Positions 1 through 10,539 of a stretch of 64,000 nucleotides of DNA are shown here, in pieces. The translations under genes were made by a program, and so were the position numbers. Every line of letters begins with the position of its first letter. The first letter of the stretch is position 1. This DNA comes from Haematobacter massiliensis (GTDB lineage: Bacteria; Pseudomonadota; Alphaproteobacteria; Rhodobacterales; Rhodobacteraceae): assembly GCF_000740795.1 (NCBI RefSeq), contig NZ_JGYG01000001.1:124001-188000 (forward strand), in the 5' to 3' direction. Under the pieces are notes generated by a model. It did no database searches, was not told the origin of the DNA, and saw nothing but the letters and a program-made list of their open reading frames with translations.

Positions 1-1
1 G

Positions 2-724
2 ATGGAGCTTTTGCCGCGCGGGGGTGAAGTGGTGATGTCGGGCGCGGAGGACAAGCCGCTCCTCATCCTCGACCGCGTCGGAAAAGGGCGTGTCGCGCTG
101 CTGGCCTCCGATCAGGCGTGGCTGTGGGGCCGGGGTTACGAGGGCGGTGGTCCGCAGCTCGAACTGCTCCGCCGCCTCGCGCACTGGACGATGAAGGAGC
201 CCGAACTGGAGGAGGAGGCCCTGACCGCCACTGCGGATGGTCAGTCGATTACCGTCACTCGCCGCTCCCTGAAGGACGATCCGCGACAAGTGACGATCAC
301 CGCCCCTGATGGCACAAGCGTGGTCGTCCCGCTGCAGGAGACAGAGCCGGGGCGCTTCACTGCCACCTATGCCGCGCCGTCGATCGGATTATACCGGCTT
401 GCCGACGGTGAAATGGAGACGGTCGTCGCGCTTGGCCCCTCCGCCCCCAAGGAATTCGAGCAGACCATTGCCACAGGTGACAAGCTCTCCCCACAGGTGG
501 CGGAAACGGGGGGCGGTATTTTCCCGGTCGAGGATGGCATTCCCGCGATCCGTGAGGTTTCGGAGGGGCGTCTTGCCGCCGGGCGTGGTTGGCTCGGCAT
601 CACACCGCGTCAGGCCTATGTGACGACAGACGTGCAGGTTTCGGCCCTGCTGCCGCCCTGGGCCTTCCTGCTCGCTGCCGGACTGCTCGCGGTCGCGGCC
701 TGGCTGCGTGAAGGGCGCCGTTAG
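2..724 (+). CDS. C-terminal part of a large membrane protein (glutamine-amidotransferase-like type), truncated by window edge
   Basis: The reading frame is open from the first bases, so the visible ATG is probably internal and only about the last 240 residues are seen. The visible part is a soluble region with a GKGRVALLASDQAWLWGRGY stretch, followed by a beta-rich region, and it ends in one hydrophobic segment (about residues 217-234) and a short basic tail. This resembles the C-termini of large Rhodobacterales membrane proteins encoded with MoxR/DUF58/DUF4159 genes, but those neighbours lie outside the window. The TAG stop overlaps the TAA stop of the convergent gene by two bases. Function unknown; family assignment is from recognition only. 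Confidence 0.6.
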   Translation: MELLPRGGEVVMSGAEDKPLLILDRVGKGRVALLASDQAWLWGRGYEGGGPQLELLRRLAHWTMKEPELEEEALTATADGQSITVTRRSLKDDPRQVTITAPDGTSVVVPLQETEPGRFTATYAAPSIGLYRLADGEMETVVALGPSAPKEFEQTIATGDKLSPQVAETGGGIFPVEDGIPAIREVSEGRLAAGRGWLGITPRQAYVTTDVQVSALLPPWAFLLAAGLLAVAAWLREGRR

Positions 725-1329
725 CGCCGCCTGCTTCGGGCTGCGAGCAAAGCCAGCGGTGTGGCCAGCAACAGAGCCGCCGCTGGCAGAGGCACCTCTG
801 CGGGAGCCCCCGCAAGGACATAGGTGCCTCGCGGGAGGCAGCTCGTGCAGGCAAAGGCGGCACCGGTATCCGCTTCGCCGGAATACCAGTAGCCGCCCTC
901 GAACAGCAGAGCGGGCGCCGGGAGCGGAACTTCCGCACTGGCAAGATATCCACGAAGCACGCCATCCGCATTAAGGGACAGCCCGAACATCGGCAGGCTG
1001 TAGGTCTGCATGTCCGGGTACAGATAGGAAAGGCCGGGCAGCGAGATTTCCGCATCCCTTACGGCACCGGTGGCGGCAATCTCCATCCAACCTGCCCAGC
1101 TTCGGCCTGTCGGGATCCCGCTGAACGGCACTTCGTTGAGCGTCAGCCGGTATGTCGCCGCTTCCGCAGCCGGTGCCGCAAGCCAGAACGTGAGGATAAG
1201 AGCCACCACGTTGCGCCACGGCTTTGCTCGCGGACTGCGCCCGTGGCTCCCGGTCCTTGCATGGAGCTTCCGCGAACTGACGGACGCAGCGGCTGGCGTG
1301 TATGGGGTGAACATGCGACGACCCTTCAT
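721..1329 (-). CDS. VPLPA-CTERM sorting domain-containing secreted protein
   Basis: A 202-residue protein. A hydrophobic export segment (about residues 41-57, ending AAPAAEA) follows an unusually long basic N-terminal stretch, so the true start may lie downstream of the one given. The C-terminus is a classic VPLPA-CTERM tail: EVPLPAAALLLATPLALLAA followed by RSRRR. That tail is the recognition signal for alphaproteobacterial exosortase/rhombosortase-type processing, so the mature protein is expected to be exported and cleaved or anchored near the tail. The middle (about 60-165) matches nothing I recognise; it contains a CTSC pair and an extra EVPLPA motif near residue 130. No exosortase gene is in this window. 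Confidence 0.7.
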   Translation of the reverse strand: MKGRRMFTPYTPAAASVSSRKLHARTGSHGRSPRAKPWRNVVALILTFWLAAPAAEAATYRLTLNEVPFSGIPTGRSWAGWMEIAATGAVRDAEISLPGLSYLYPDMQTYSLPMFGLSLNADGVLRGYLASAEVPLPAPALLFEGGYWYSGEADTGAAFACTSCLPRGTYVLAGAPAEVPLPAAALLLATPLALLAARSRRR

Positions 1330-1642
1330 GAAGAGGACCTACACCGTCCAACTTTTGCCCGAGGCCCGCCTCTGTCAAGCGGCATGAAAGCAAGCGCCGA
1401 GCTTTCCGTCAACGATAGGGAACTCCGCTTAAGAGGCCGCCGAGAAAAGTCTGCGTTGGAGCCGAAATCGCGCGCGATATGAGGTAATCCCAGCCGGACA
1501 TCTTCAACGTTCCGACCATTCCGGAACCGATTCCGCGACTCCAGAGCACGACAGTTCGGCTTTTCCCGCTGCCTCTCAAAGGACCGAATAGAAGTCGGAA
1601 ATCGGCAGCGGAGGGGAGTGGTTCGCCCCCCTCTTTCGGTAC
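1330..1642. other. Non-coding gap between acnA terminator and VPLPA gene
   Basis: Open frames here lack a plausible ribosome binding site and recognisable sequence, and one begins inside the acnA terminator. The stretch probably holds the promoter and leader of the VPLPA gene on the minus strand; a TTGACA-like hexamer lies at 1373-1378 (minus) but no convincing -10 box follows. Nothing else is apparent. Confidence 0.4.
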
Positions 1643-1671
1643 AAGAAAACCCCCGGAGTTGCCTCCGGGGG
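1643..1671 (-). terminator. Rho-independent terminator of acnA
   Basis: A perfect 9-bp inverted repeat (CCCCCGGAG, loop TTGC, CTCCGGGGG at 1650-1671) is followed on the minus strand by a T-rich run (TTTTCTTG). It lies about 30 bases past the acnA stop codon and fits an intrinsic terminator in that direction. Confidence 0.85.
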
Positions 1672-1701
1672 ATCATTAGCGTGAGACCTGTGCGGCTTGG
1701 C

Positions 1702-4458
<2,757 letters not shown>

Positions 4459-4746
4459 ATTGGCTCCCTTCCGTCTTCAGGGGTGTCGCTGCTGCCGCTA
4501 TGCCGCAATGGCGCCCTCTGTTCAAGGGGCGGCAAGCGAATGTATACCGTTGTGCACTGCAAACCACCAGAGCGGAAGCGGTATTCTCATCGGGAGCTGA
4601 TCGTTGCCGCCAGGGCCTTGACCGGGGAGTGTTGCCTGCGCGCAACGCCGTGAAATACCACTGCTCCACACTCGCAAAACCTTGATTGGCCTTGCCTCCA
4701 CCGCTTCACTACGACCGGGACAGGGAGAATGGTCGGAGGACAGAAG

Positions 4747-5622
4747 ATGCATCGCCGGATCTGCACCGCTTTCGCCCTGGTCATCGGTCTTGGCGGACCG
4801 GTCGCGGCGCAGGAGACGGGAGGCGGCTGGAGCGAGGGGCCGTCGATGAATTTTCTGGCGCAGGACCATGCCTCCGGCCAGCCTGTTGCCCCGCAGCAGC
4901 CCGCCGATACGCTCCCCGGAGCAGTGGAGGCGCCGCGGGTCGCGGTGGTCGAGCTTTTCACGGCGCAAGGCTGCTCCGCCTGTCCGCCCGCCGATGCCTT
5001 TCTGGGTGAACTCGCGGAACGCAGCGACGTGATCGCACTGGCGCTGCATGTGGACTACTGGGATTATATCGGCTGGGCTGACGGCTTTGCCCGGGCGGAG
5101 GCCACGAAGCGACAGAAGACCTATGCCCGCGTTGCCGGAGCCAAGATGATCTACACGCCGCAGGTCATCGTCGGCGGTCAGGAACAGCTCATCGGCAATG
5201 ACTTCGCCGCCATTGGGGAGATCATCCGGGCGCATCTCGCGCAGGTATCGACGCTCCGGCTCCGCATCCGTGTGGATGGGGACACCGCCGTGGTCGAAGC
5301 GGTGGCGACCGACCCCCGCGACGCGACGGCGGCAGCATCCGTTGCCAGCCTCGACGGGCCGCAGGGCGCAGCAGCACCGGGAGAGATCGTCGTGCAGCTG
5401 GTGCGCTACAAGCCAGAGGAAACGGTCAGGATCGACGACGGCGAGAATGCGGGGCGCACGGTCAGCTACCACAATATCGTCACCGACTGGAAAACCCTTG
5501 GACGATGGAACGGCACCGGCACGCTGCGGTTCCGCGTTCATGTCGAAGGTGTCGAGCCTGCGGCGGTACTTTTCCAACGGGCGGGGCAGGGTCCGATACT
5601 GGCCGCCGCACGGGTGCAGTAG
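4747..5622 (+). CDS. DUF1223 family secreted thioredoxin-like protein
   Basis: A 291-residue exported protein. I chose the ATG at 4747 over an upstream in-frame ATG at 4729 because GGAGGA sits six bases before it and it gives a clean signal peptide (MHRRICTAFALVIG...VAAQ). The mature part carries the DUF1223 hallmarks: VVELFTAQGCSACPPADAFL with a CSAC motif, then DYWDYIGW and YTPQVIVGG, a thioredoxin-fold-like half followed by a beta-rich half. The CxxC suggests redox activity in the periplasm but the family has no assigned reaction. DUF1223 genes commonly sit beside acnA in Rhodobacterales, which fits this arrangement. Confidence 0.88.
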   Translation: MHRRICTAFALVIGLGGPVAAQETGGGWSEGPSMNFLAQDHASGQPVAPQQPADTLPGAVEAPRVAVVELFTAQGCSACPPADAFLGELAERSDVIALALHVDYWDYIGWADGFARAEATKRQKTYARVAGAKMIYTPQVIVGGQEQLIGNDFAAIGEIIRAHLAQVSTLRLRIRVDGDTAVVEAVATDPRDATAAASVASLDGPQGAAAPGEIVVQLVRYKPEETVRIDDGENAGRTVSYHNIVTDWKTLGRWNGTGTLRFRVHVEGVEPAAVLFQRAGQGPILAAARVQ

Positions 5623-5676
5623 TAGCGCCAAGGGCCAGACACGGGCTAGCATTTCGCCACAGTAGCGGAGGATGCG

Positions 5677-6294
5677 ATGACCCGGAGCGACGACACTTTC
5701 TCTGGCCGAGAGCCAGAACCGCCTGATCAGCGCAAGATAGATGACACCGCGGCCCGTTATCTGGAGCCGGAGGAGATCGGCCCCAGGGAGCGCAACGTCA
5801 TCCGGCGCCTGCTCAACCGCCGCACCGTCGCAACCGACATGAACCGCAGATTCGACTCGCGCCTCGACCTCGGTGACCGGTTGGCGGATGGCGTGGCACG
5901 GTTCGGCGGGTCATGGACCTTCATCCTGTGTTTCATCGCGTTCCTGACGCTGTGGACCTTGGCCAACATCCTTGCGCGCGGCGAGGCGCCGGACCCTTAT
6001 CCATTCATCTTTCTCAACCTGATTCTCTCCATGCTTGCAGCATTTCAGGCGCCCATCATCATGATGAGCCAGAACCGCCAGGCGGAGAAGGACCGGTTGA
6101 ACGCCAGCCATGATTACGAGGTGAATCTGAAGTCGGAGATAGAGATCATGGCCCTGCACGAAAAGCTCGACCGGATGCGGAATGAGGAACTTCGCGCCAT
6201 CGTGGCCAAGCAGGAGGAGCAGATCCTGTTGCTGGGAGATCTTCTGCGGCAGGCGATCCACAATCTTCCGCAAGACCTGCCGCCAAAGCCATAG
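5677..6294 (+). CDS. DUF1003 family inner-membrane protein
   Basis: A 205-residue protein with a charged N-terminal region, then two transmembrane segments (about 88-107 and 114-130) in the characteristic DUF1003 core GSWTFILCFIAFLTLWTLAN ... PYPFIFLNLILSMLAAFQAP, followed by the conserved MMSQNRQAEKDR and a charged helical tail predicted to be cytoplasmic coiled coil. The core NRQ..KDR..A..DYEVNLK is typical of the family. Function is unknown. It lies 54 bases downstream of the DUF1223 gene and may share its transcript. Confidence 0.9.
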   Translation: MTRSDDTFSGREPEPPDQRKIDDTAARYLEPEEIGPRERNVIRRLLNRRTVATDMNRRFDSRLDLGDRLADGVARFGGSWTFILCFIAFLTLWTLANILARGEAPDPYPFIFLNLILSMLAAFQAPIIMMSQNRQAEKDRLNASHDYEVNLKSEIEIMALHEKLDRMRNEELRAIVAKQEEQILLLGDLLRQAIHNLPQDLPPKP

Positions 6295-6333
6295 GCCGTT
6301 CCAAATGCCGCGACAACATGGCACAGCACGTGC

Positions 6334-7221
6334 ATGCTTTGGATCCCCGTCACCGTCACCGCCGCGCTGCTTCAGACAGTTCGTTTCCTCCTCCAGAAGC
6401 GGCTGAAGGATACCGGCCTGTCGACAGGGGCCGCCAGCTATTCCCGGTTCCTGTTTGCCGCGCCCTTTGCGGTCATCTTCGCGTGGCTCGCCTGGGCAAG
6501 CTCCGGGCTGGGATGGCCGGACACGTCGGCGATGTTCTGGGTCTTTGCCCTTGGCGGGGGGGTGGGGCAGATCCTTGGCACGCTCGCCACGCTCGCCCTG
6601 TTCGGAGAGCGGAACTTCGCTGTTGGAATGGCCTTTACAAAGACGGAGACGCTGCAGGTCGCACTGTTCTCCGCCGTGGTCTTGGGTGAGGCGGTCTCTC
6701 CGCTCGCTCTTGGCGCGATCCTTCTGGGTGTCGCGGGCATTTTGACGCTTTCCCGCAAACCCGGAAGCGCCAGCCTTCTCAGCCGCTCGGCGGCGCTGGG
6801 GATCGCGGCCGGGGCAGGGTTCGGGGTTTCGGCCATAGGCTACCGGGGCGCAACGCTGGCGCTGGGAGAGGGGAGCGCGTTTCTACGCGCGGCCTTCACG
6901 CTGGCCTGTGTCACCAGCTTTCAGACCATCGCCATGGGGATCTGGCTTTCGCTCCGCGAGCGCGGGGCCATTCTCCGCGTGCTGAAGGCGTGGCGGGTAA
7001 CAGCGGTGATCGGCCTGTCGGGCATGCTGGCCTCGCTGTGCTGGTTCACGGCCTTTGCGCTGGAGAATGCCACATATGTGCGCGCCGTCGGGCAGGTGGA
7101 GATGGTCTTCACCATCGCCGCCTCATGGATCGTCTTCCGGGAGCGGATCACGCCACGCGAATATCTCGGCATGGTGCTGGTGCTGGGAAGCATCCTGCTT
7201 CTGGTGCTGACGCTCCGCTAA
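6334..7221 (+). CDS. DMT superfamily (EamA) transporter
   Basis: A 295-residue integral membrane protein with about ten hydrophobic helices arranged as two EamA repeats (about 1-135 and 150-295), the usual architecture for drug/metabolite exporters. The substrate cannot be deduced. It is co-oriented with the DUF1003 gene 40 bases upstream and converges directly on the NUDIX gene, whose stop codon begins on the next base. Confidence 0.85.
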   Translation: MLWIPVTVTAALLQTVRFLLQKRLKDTGLSTGAASYSRFLFAAPFAVIFAWLAWASSGLGWPDTSAMFWVFALGGGVGQILGTLATLALFGERNFAVGMAFTKTETLQVALFSAVVLGEAVSPLALGAILLGVAGILTLSRKPGSASLLSRSAALGIAAGAGFGVSAIGYRGATLALGEGSAFLRAAFTLACVTSFQTIAMGIWLSLRERGAILRVLKAWRVTAVIGLSGMLASLCWFTAFALENATYVRAVGQVEMVFTIAASWIVFRERITPREYLGMVLVLGSILLLVLTLR

Positions 7222-7905
7222 TCAGCCGATGCGGGAAAAGACGGAGCGCGCCGTGCGGTTGTCGAAGAAAGGCACACTCGCCGGTCGTCCGCCTTCGCGA
7301 ACGGCGCGGGAGATCTCGCCCAGAACCACTTCCGTCACGAACGGCAGGTTGAAGGAGCGTGTCTCCGGCAGAGGGATCCACTGCAACTCCGAAAGTTCGT
7401 CACAGGCGCGGGAAAAATCGTCGAGGTCGCCCACCAGTTCCGCTGCATCGACAAGGAAGAACCGCGCATCAAAGCGGCGGGGACGGCCGTCGGGCGTGAT
7501 GGCGCGGAACACGAAGTCGAGCGCTCCCGCGGCAGGCAGCAGCCCCGCCGCGGCGAAATCTGCCCAGTCCTCGGGAACTTCCCCCGTCCAGGTACCATGA
7601 CGGCCCAGGGCAAGCCCTGTTTCCTCCCACAGCTCACGAATTGCCGCACCGGCGAGCGCCGGGATCAGCCGCTCCTCGGAATCATGGGAAAGCCGCGCGG
7701 CGACCTGCGGCTCGAGCGGCGTGGCAAACGGCACATCGCCATCGGAAGGATCGACAGCCCCCCCGGGAAAGACGAATTTCTCCGGCATGAAGGCGGCAGT
7801 CTTGCCCCGTTGCCCCATAAGCACGCGGGGAACCGGGCCGTCAGACCGGACCACAATGGTCGTCGCAGCGTCGCGGATACGGACGGGCAGGGTATCGGCA
7901 CTCAT
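7222..7905 (-). CDS. NUDIX hydrolase
   Basis: A 227-residue protein starting MSADTLPVRIRDAATTIVV. A longer in-frame ATG at 8046 is rejected because it runs into the upstream gene; the ATG at 7905 overlaps the stop of the DUF983 gene as ATGA, implying translational coupling. The NUDIX box reads GAAIRELWEETGLALG, with the helix glutamates intact, and is preceded by FVFPGGAVDPSDG. Members with this layout hydrolyse nucleoside-diphosphate or CoA-type substrates using Mg2+; which one is unclear here. Confidence 0.88.
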   Translation of the reverse strand: MSADTLPVRIRDAATTIVVRSDGPVPRVLMGQRGKTAAFMPEKFVFPGGAVDPSDGDVPFATPLEPQVAARLSHDSEERLIPALAGAAIRELWEETGLALGRHGTWTGEVPEDWADFAAAGLLPAAGALDFVFRAITPDGRPRRFDARFFLVDAAELVGDLDDFSRACDELSELQWIPLPETRSFNLPFVTEVVLGEISRAVREGGRPASVPFFDNRTARSVFSRIG

Positions 7906-8318
7906 TTGCGGCCTCCGAAACCGTGCATCCGCTTTGCCCATTGCAGGCCAACCAGCGCGCCTTTGAACCGTGGCAGCAGCCAGAGCGAAAGGCCGACCGT
8001 CCCGATGGAAAATGTCGTGATCAGCACAAGCGGAGAAGGCCGCCACGCGTTGAAAACCACGAGGATAAGCGGCGCCATGATGTGACCGACGACAAGGATC
8101 GTCAGATAGGCGGGACCGTCGTCCGCGCGCTGATGGCTCAGATCCTCACCGCAGGACGGGCAGGACTGACGTACCTTCAGATATCCCTCCATGATACGCC
8201 CTTCGCCACAGGCAGGGCAGCGACCACGCCAGCCACGCAGGACTGCGGGCCAGAAGGGCCGTTCAATACCGGAATCGGAAGCCGACTTCGGCAGGATGGA
8301 TGCAGTACTTTCGGTCAT
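7902..8318 (-). CDS. DUF983 family membrane protein
   Basis: A 138-residue protein. The start at 8318 is preferred over an in-frame ATG at 8339 because GAGGAG lies seven bases upstream. The N-terminal half has a zinc-ribbon pattern (CPACGEGRI ... CPSCGEDL) and the C-terminal half has two transmembrane segments (about 65-85 and 95-113). This is the standard DUF983 arrangement; family members have no firmly assigned function. It is the first gene of a two-gene unit with the NUDIX hydrolase. Confidence 0.88.
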   Translation of the reverse strand: MTESTASILPKSASDSGIERPFWPAVLRGWRGRCPACGEGRIMEGYLKVRQSCPSCGEDLSHQRADDGPAYLTILVVGHIMAPLILVVFNAWRPSPLVLITTFSIGTVGLSLWLLPRFKGALVGLQWAKRMHGFGGRK

Positions 8319-8452
8319 GACGCGTCTCCTCGCCGCCAAGGTGGCCTATCGCCTGGACAATGGAAAGGGGGGACAGCGACGGAACCTCGCGTCTCGTCCG
8401 TTAGGAGGAGGACAGCCGGAACGATCCGGCGTCCTTCAGACAGGAGCGACCG

Positions 8453-9034
8453 ATGAAACTCAGAACCACAGGAGCCGCACTGATCCTTGCCACCTTTGCG
8501 CTGCCAGGCCTTGCCATCGCACAGGATCGCGCTCCGGAACCGGGCCCAGGCGGACCGCACGGAATGTTCGAGCGGCTTGATACCGATGGCGACGGCCGGG
8601 TGACATGGGAAGAGGTGCAGGCCGCCCGCGCTGCCGCAGTGGCAGGGCTGGATGCGAATGGCGACGGCTTTCTGTCCAAGGAGGAGATCGTCAACTTCCG
8701 CCTCGCACAGGCGAGGCAGCGGATCGAACGTCAGGTCGATGTGCTTCTCGATCAGCGCGATGCGAATGGCGATGGCCGGCTCGGCGCCGACGAACTGCTC
8801 GCGCCCGGCGGGTTTGGAGAACGGGGCGGCATGCAGATGACCCGTCGCATGTTCGACCGGATCGACGCCGATGGCGACGGGGTCGTCACGCAGGAGGAGG
8901 CGGATGCAGCCCGCGCCCGGATGCAGGAGCGGATGGCGCAGCGCGGCCCGAAGGGGGAGCATGCCGGGGGCAAGGGCGAGGGACGACGTCCCATGCCGCA
9001 TGCGCCAAACCATCCGGGACCGGACGCGAACTGA
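8453..9034 (+). CDS. Secreted EF-hand calcium-binding protein
   Basis: A 193-residue protein with a signal peptide (cleavage near GLAIAQD) and four EF-hand loops: DTDGDGRVTWEE, DANGDGFLSKEE, DANGDGRLGADE and DADGDGVVTQEE. All four keep the D-x-[DN]-x-[DN]-G pattern with a terminal Glu, so calcium binding is likely. The tail is Lys/Pro/His-rich. It is exported, so it should sense or buffer calcium in the periplasm. It sits just upstream of an ECF sigma operon that also encodes a periplasmic sensor, which may make them functionally related. Confidence 0.88.
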   Translation: MKLRTTGAALILATFALPGLAIAQDRAPEPGPGGPHGMFERLDTDGDGRVTWEEVQAARAAAVAGLDANGDGFLSKEEIVNFRLAQARQRIERQVDVLLDQRDANGDGRLGADELLAPGGFGERGGMQMTRRMFDRIDADGDGVVTQEEADAARARMQERMAQRGPKGEHAGGKGEGRRPMPHAPNHPGPDAN

Positions 9035-9042
9035 AGTCAGCG

Positions 9043-9078
9043 CAGGCTCACGGCACGGGTTTCCGCGCCTTGAGCCTG
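9043..9078. terminator. Hairpin between EF-hand gene and ECF sigma gene
   Basis: An 8-bp perfect inverted repeat (CAGGCTCA at 9043-9050 and TGAGCCTG at 9071-9078) with a 20-base loop lies directly after the EF-hand stop. There is no T-run, so it could be a weak terminator, an mRNA-stabilising structure or a regulatory element of the sigma gene. Confidence 0.35.
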
Positions 9079-9106
9079 CCCGCCGCCTCGACTACCCCTT
9101 TCGGAC

Positions 9107-9691
9107 ATGTCCATGCCGCTTGACGACCTTGCTGACGTGCCGGACGAGACCTTGCTCGTCCTCTACGCCAACGGCGACGCCGCCGCTGCGCGTGTGCTGA
9201 CGTTGCGGTTGACGCCACGCCTGCTCTCCTTCGCCGCGCGTATGCTGGGCGACAGGGCGGAGGCAGAGGACGTCACGCAGGAGGCGATGCTGCGGCTCTG
9301 GCGCGTCGCTGCGGAGTGGCGGCGAGGGGAGGCTCAGGTCTCCACCTGGCTCTATCGCGTCGCCTCCAACCTTTGCACCGACCGCCTCCGGCGGCGGCGT
9401 GGCGTGGCGCTGGACCAGATCGCGGAACCGGAGGACGACCGACCTGACGCCGACGAAGGGCTGATGGAGGCCGACAGGGCGCGCGCGCTCGAAGAGGCGC
9501 TGGCCCTCCTGCCGGAGCGGCAGCGGCAAGCGGTGGTGTTGCGCCATCTGGAAGGTCTGTCGAACCCGGAGATCGCTGCGGTGATGGAGGTGGGGGTGGA
9601 AGCGGTGGAAAGCCTTCTCGCAAGAGGCAAACGCATGCTGGCGGCTCGGCTCGCCACGCGGCGCGAAGAACTGGGGTATCGACATGGTTGA
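9107..9691 (+). CDS. ECF-type RNA polymerase sigma factor
   Basis: A 194-residue sigma-70 family factor with region 2 (about 25-95: RMLGDRAEAEDVTQEAMLRL, then WLYRVASNLCTDRLRR) and region 4 (about 130-185: LPERQRQAVVLRHLEGLSN followed by an HTH in PEIAAVMEVGVEAVESLL). It lacks regions 1 and 3, as ECF factors do. The next gene starts inside its last codons (ATGGTTGA), and the third gene encodes a CnrX-like periplasmic sensor, so this is probably a metal- or envelope-stress-responsive sigma. Two close ATGs (9107, 9113) are possible starts; no strong ribosome binding site distinguishes them. Confidence 0.92.
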   Translation: MSMPLDDLADVPDETLLVLYANGDAAAARVLTLRLTPRLLSFAARMLGDRAEAEDVTQEAMLRLWRVAAEWRRGEAQVSTWLYRVASNLCTDRLRRRRGVALDQIAEPEDDRPDADEGLMEADRARALEEALALLPERQRQAVVLRHLEGLSNPEIAAVMEVGVEAVESLLARGKRMLAARLATRREELGYRHG

Positions 9692-10067
9692 GCGCAATAC
9701 CGAAACCGGCGGGGAGGACTTCGCCGAACTGGATGCCTTCTTCGCAGCGGGCAGGGCTGCCGCTCCGGTGGCCGATGCGGAATTGCTCGCGCGGGTACTG
9801 GCGGATGCAGAGCGGGTGCGCACCGATATCACGACCACATCCCGGCGACGGGCAGATACCCCCTCACGGCAGAGGTGGTTCGCCCTGCTGGGCGGGTGGC
9901 AGGGTATCACCGGCTTGGCGACGGCAACCGTCGCGGGCCTCTGGCTTGGGATCGCGATGCCGGATGCGGTGCGGGGTCTCGCGGCACAGGCCCTGCCGGA
10001 GGCCGCCGAAAGCACCACGATTGATCTGATGGCCGCGCCCTTTGACATGGCAGCGGCGGAGGAATGA
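9684..10067 (+). CDS. Probable membrane anti-sigma factor (no zinc motif)
   Basis: A 127-residue protein whose ATG overlaps the sigma gene stop. It has an acidic, helical N-terminal half (about 1-65), one transmembrane helix near 75-95 and a short outer tail, the general layout of an ECF anti-sigma factor. It has no HxxxCxxC zinc motif. The identification rests on size, topology and position between the sigma gene and the sensor gene; the sequence itself is not strongly diagnostic. Confidence 0.6.
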   Translation: MVERNTETGGEDFAELDAFFAAGRAAAPVADAELLARVLADAERVRTDITTTSRRRADTPSRQRWFALLGGWQGITGLATATVAGLWLGIAMPDAVRGLAAQALPEAAESTTIDLMAAPFDMAAAEE

Positions 10068-10068
10068 G

Positions 10069-10539
10069 ATGACGACCGAAACCCCCCGCATGGGCCGTAC
10101 CACCCGCACCGTCCTCATAGCCTCACTCGGGCTAAACCTCATCGTTGCGGGTTTTCTGGCCGGGGCCTACCTCTTTCACAGAGGCCCTCCTCCGGGCGGG
10201 ATCGGCTTCGGGCCCTATACCTATGCCCTTGGGCCGGAGGATCGCGAAGCACTCCGACGCGCTTTCATCACGCAAAGCCGCGACACGAATTTCCGGGGGC
10301 GAATGCAGGAAGAACGCCAGGCCCTCGCCGCCCTGCTGCGCGCGGAAACGTTCGACCGGGCGGAGGTCCAGCGGTTGTTTGAGGCACAGCGGCAGCGGGC
10401 GGACCAGGGCTTCCAGATGGGGCAGGCCCTGCTGCTCGACCGGATCGCGGCGATGACGCCGGAAGACCGCACTGCCTTTGCCGAGCGGCTGGAGAATGGT
10501 CCCAAACGCTCCCGCGACGAACGCCGCGAGAGCAAATAG
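10069..10539 (+). CDS. Periplasmic heavy-metal sensor, CnrX/Spy-like
   Basis: A 156-residue protein. GGAGG at 10058-10062 supports the ATG at 10069, one base after the preceding stop, rather than an in-frame start at 10042. One N-terminal transmembrane helix (about 13-35) is followed by a helical domain with FRGRMQEERQALAALLRAE and MTPEDRTAFAERL, the pattern of the CnrX/ZraP/Spy-type heavy-metal sensor family. With the sigma and the small membrane protein it parallels the cnrYXH logic, where the sensor releases the anti-sigma. Metal specificity cannot be read from the sequence. Confidence 0.75.
   Translation: MTTETPRMGRTTRTVLIASLGLNLIVAGFLAGAYLFHRGPPPGGIGFGPYTYALGPEDREALRRAFITQSRDTNFRGRMQEERQALAALLRAETFDRAEVQRLFEAQRQRADQGFQMGQALLLDRIAAMTPEDRTAFAERLENGPKRSRDERRESK

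Noticed and set aside
1326..1676. 116-codon minus-strand frame upstream of the VPLPA gene
   Set aside because: It starts inside the acnA terminator, has an arginine/serine-rich translation typical of non-coding GC-rich DNA, and lacks a ribosome binding site.
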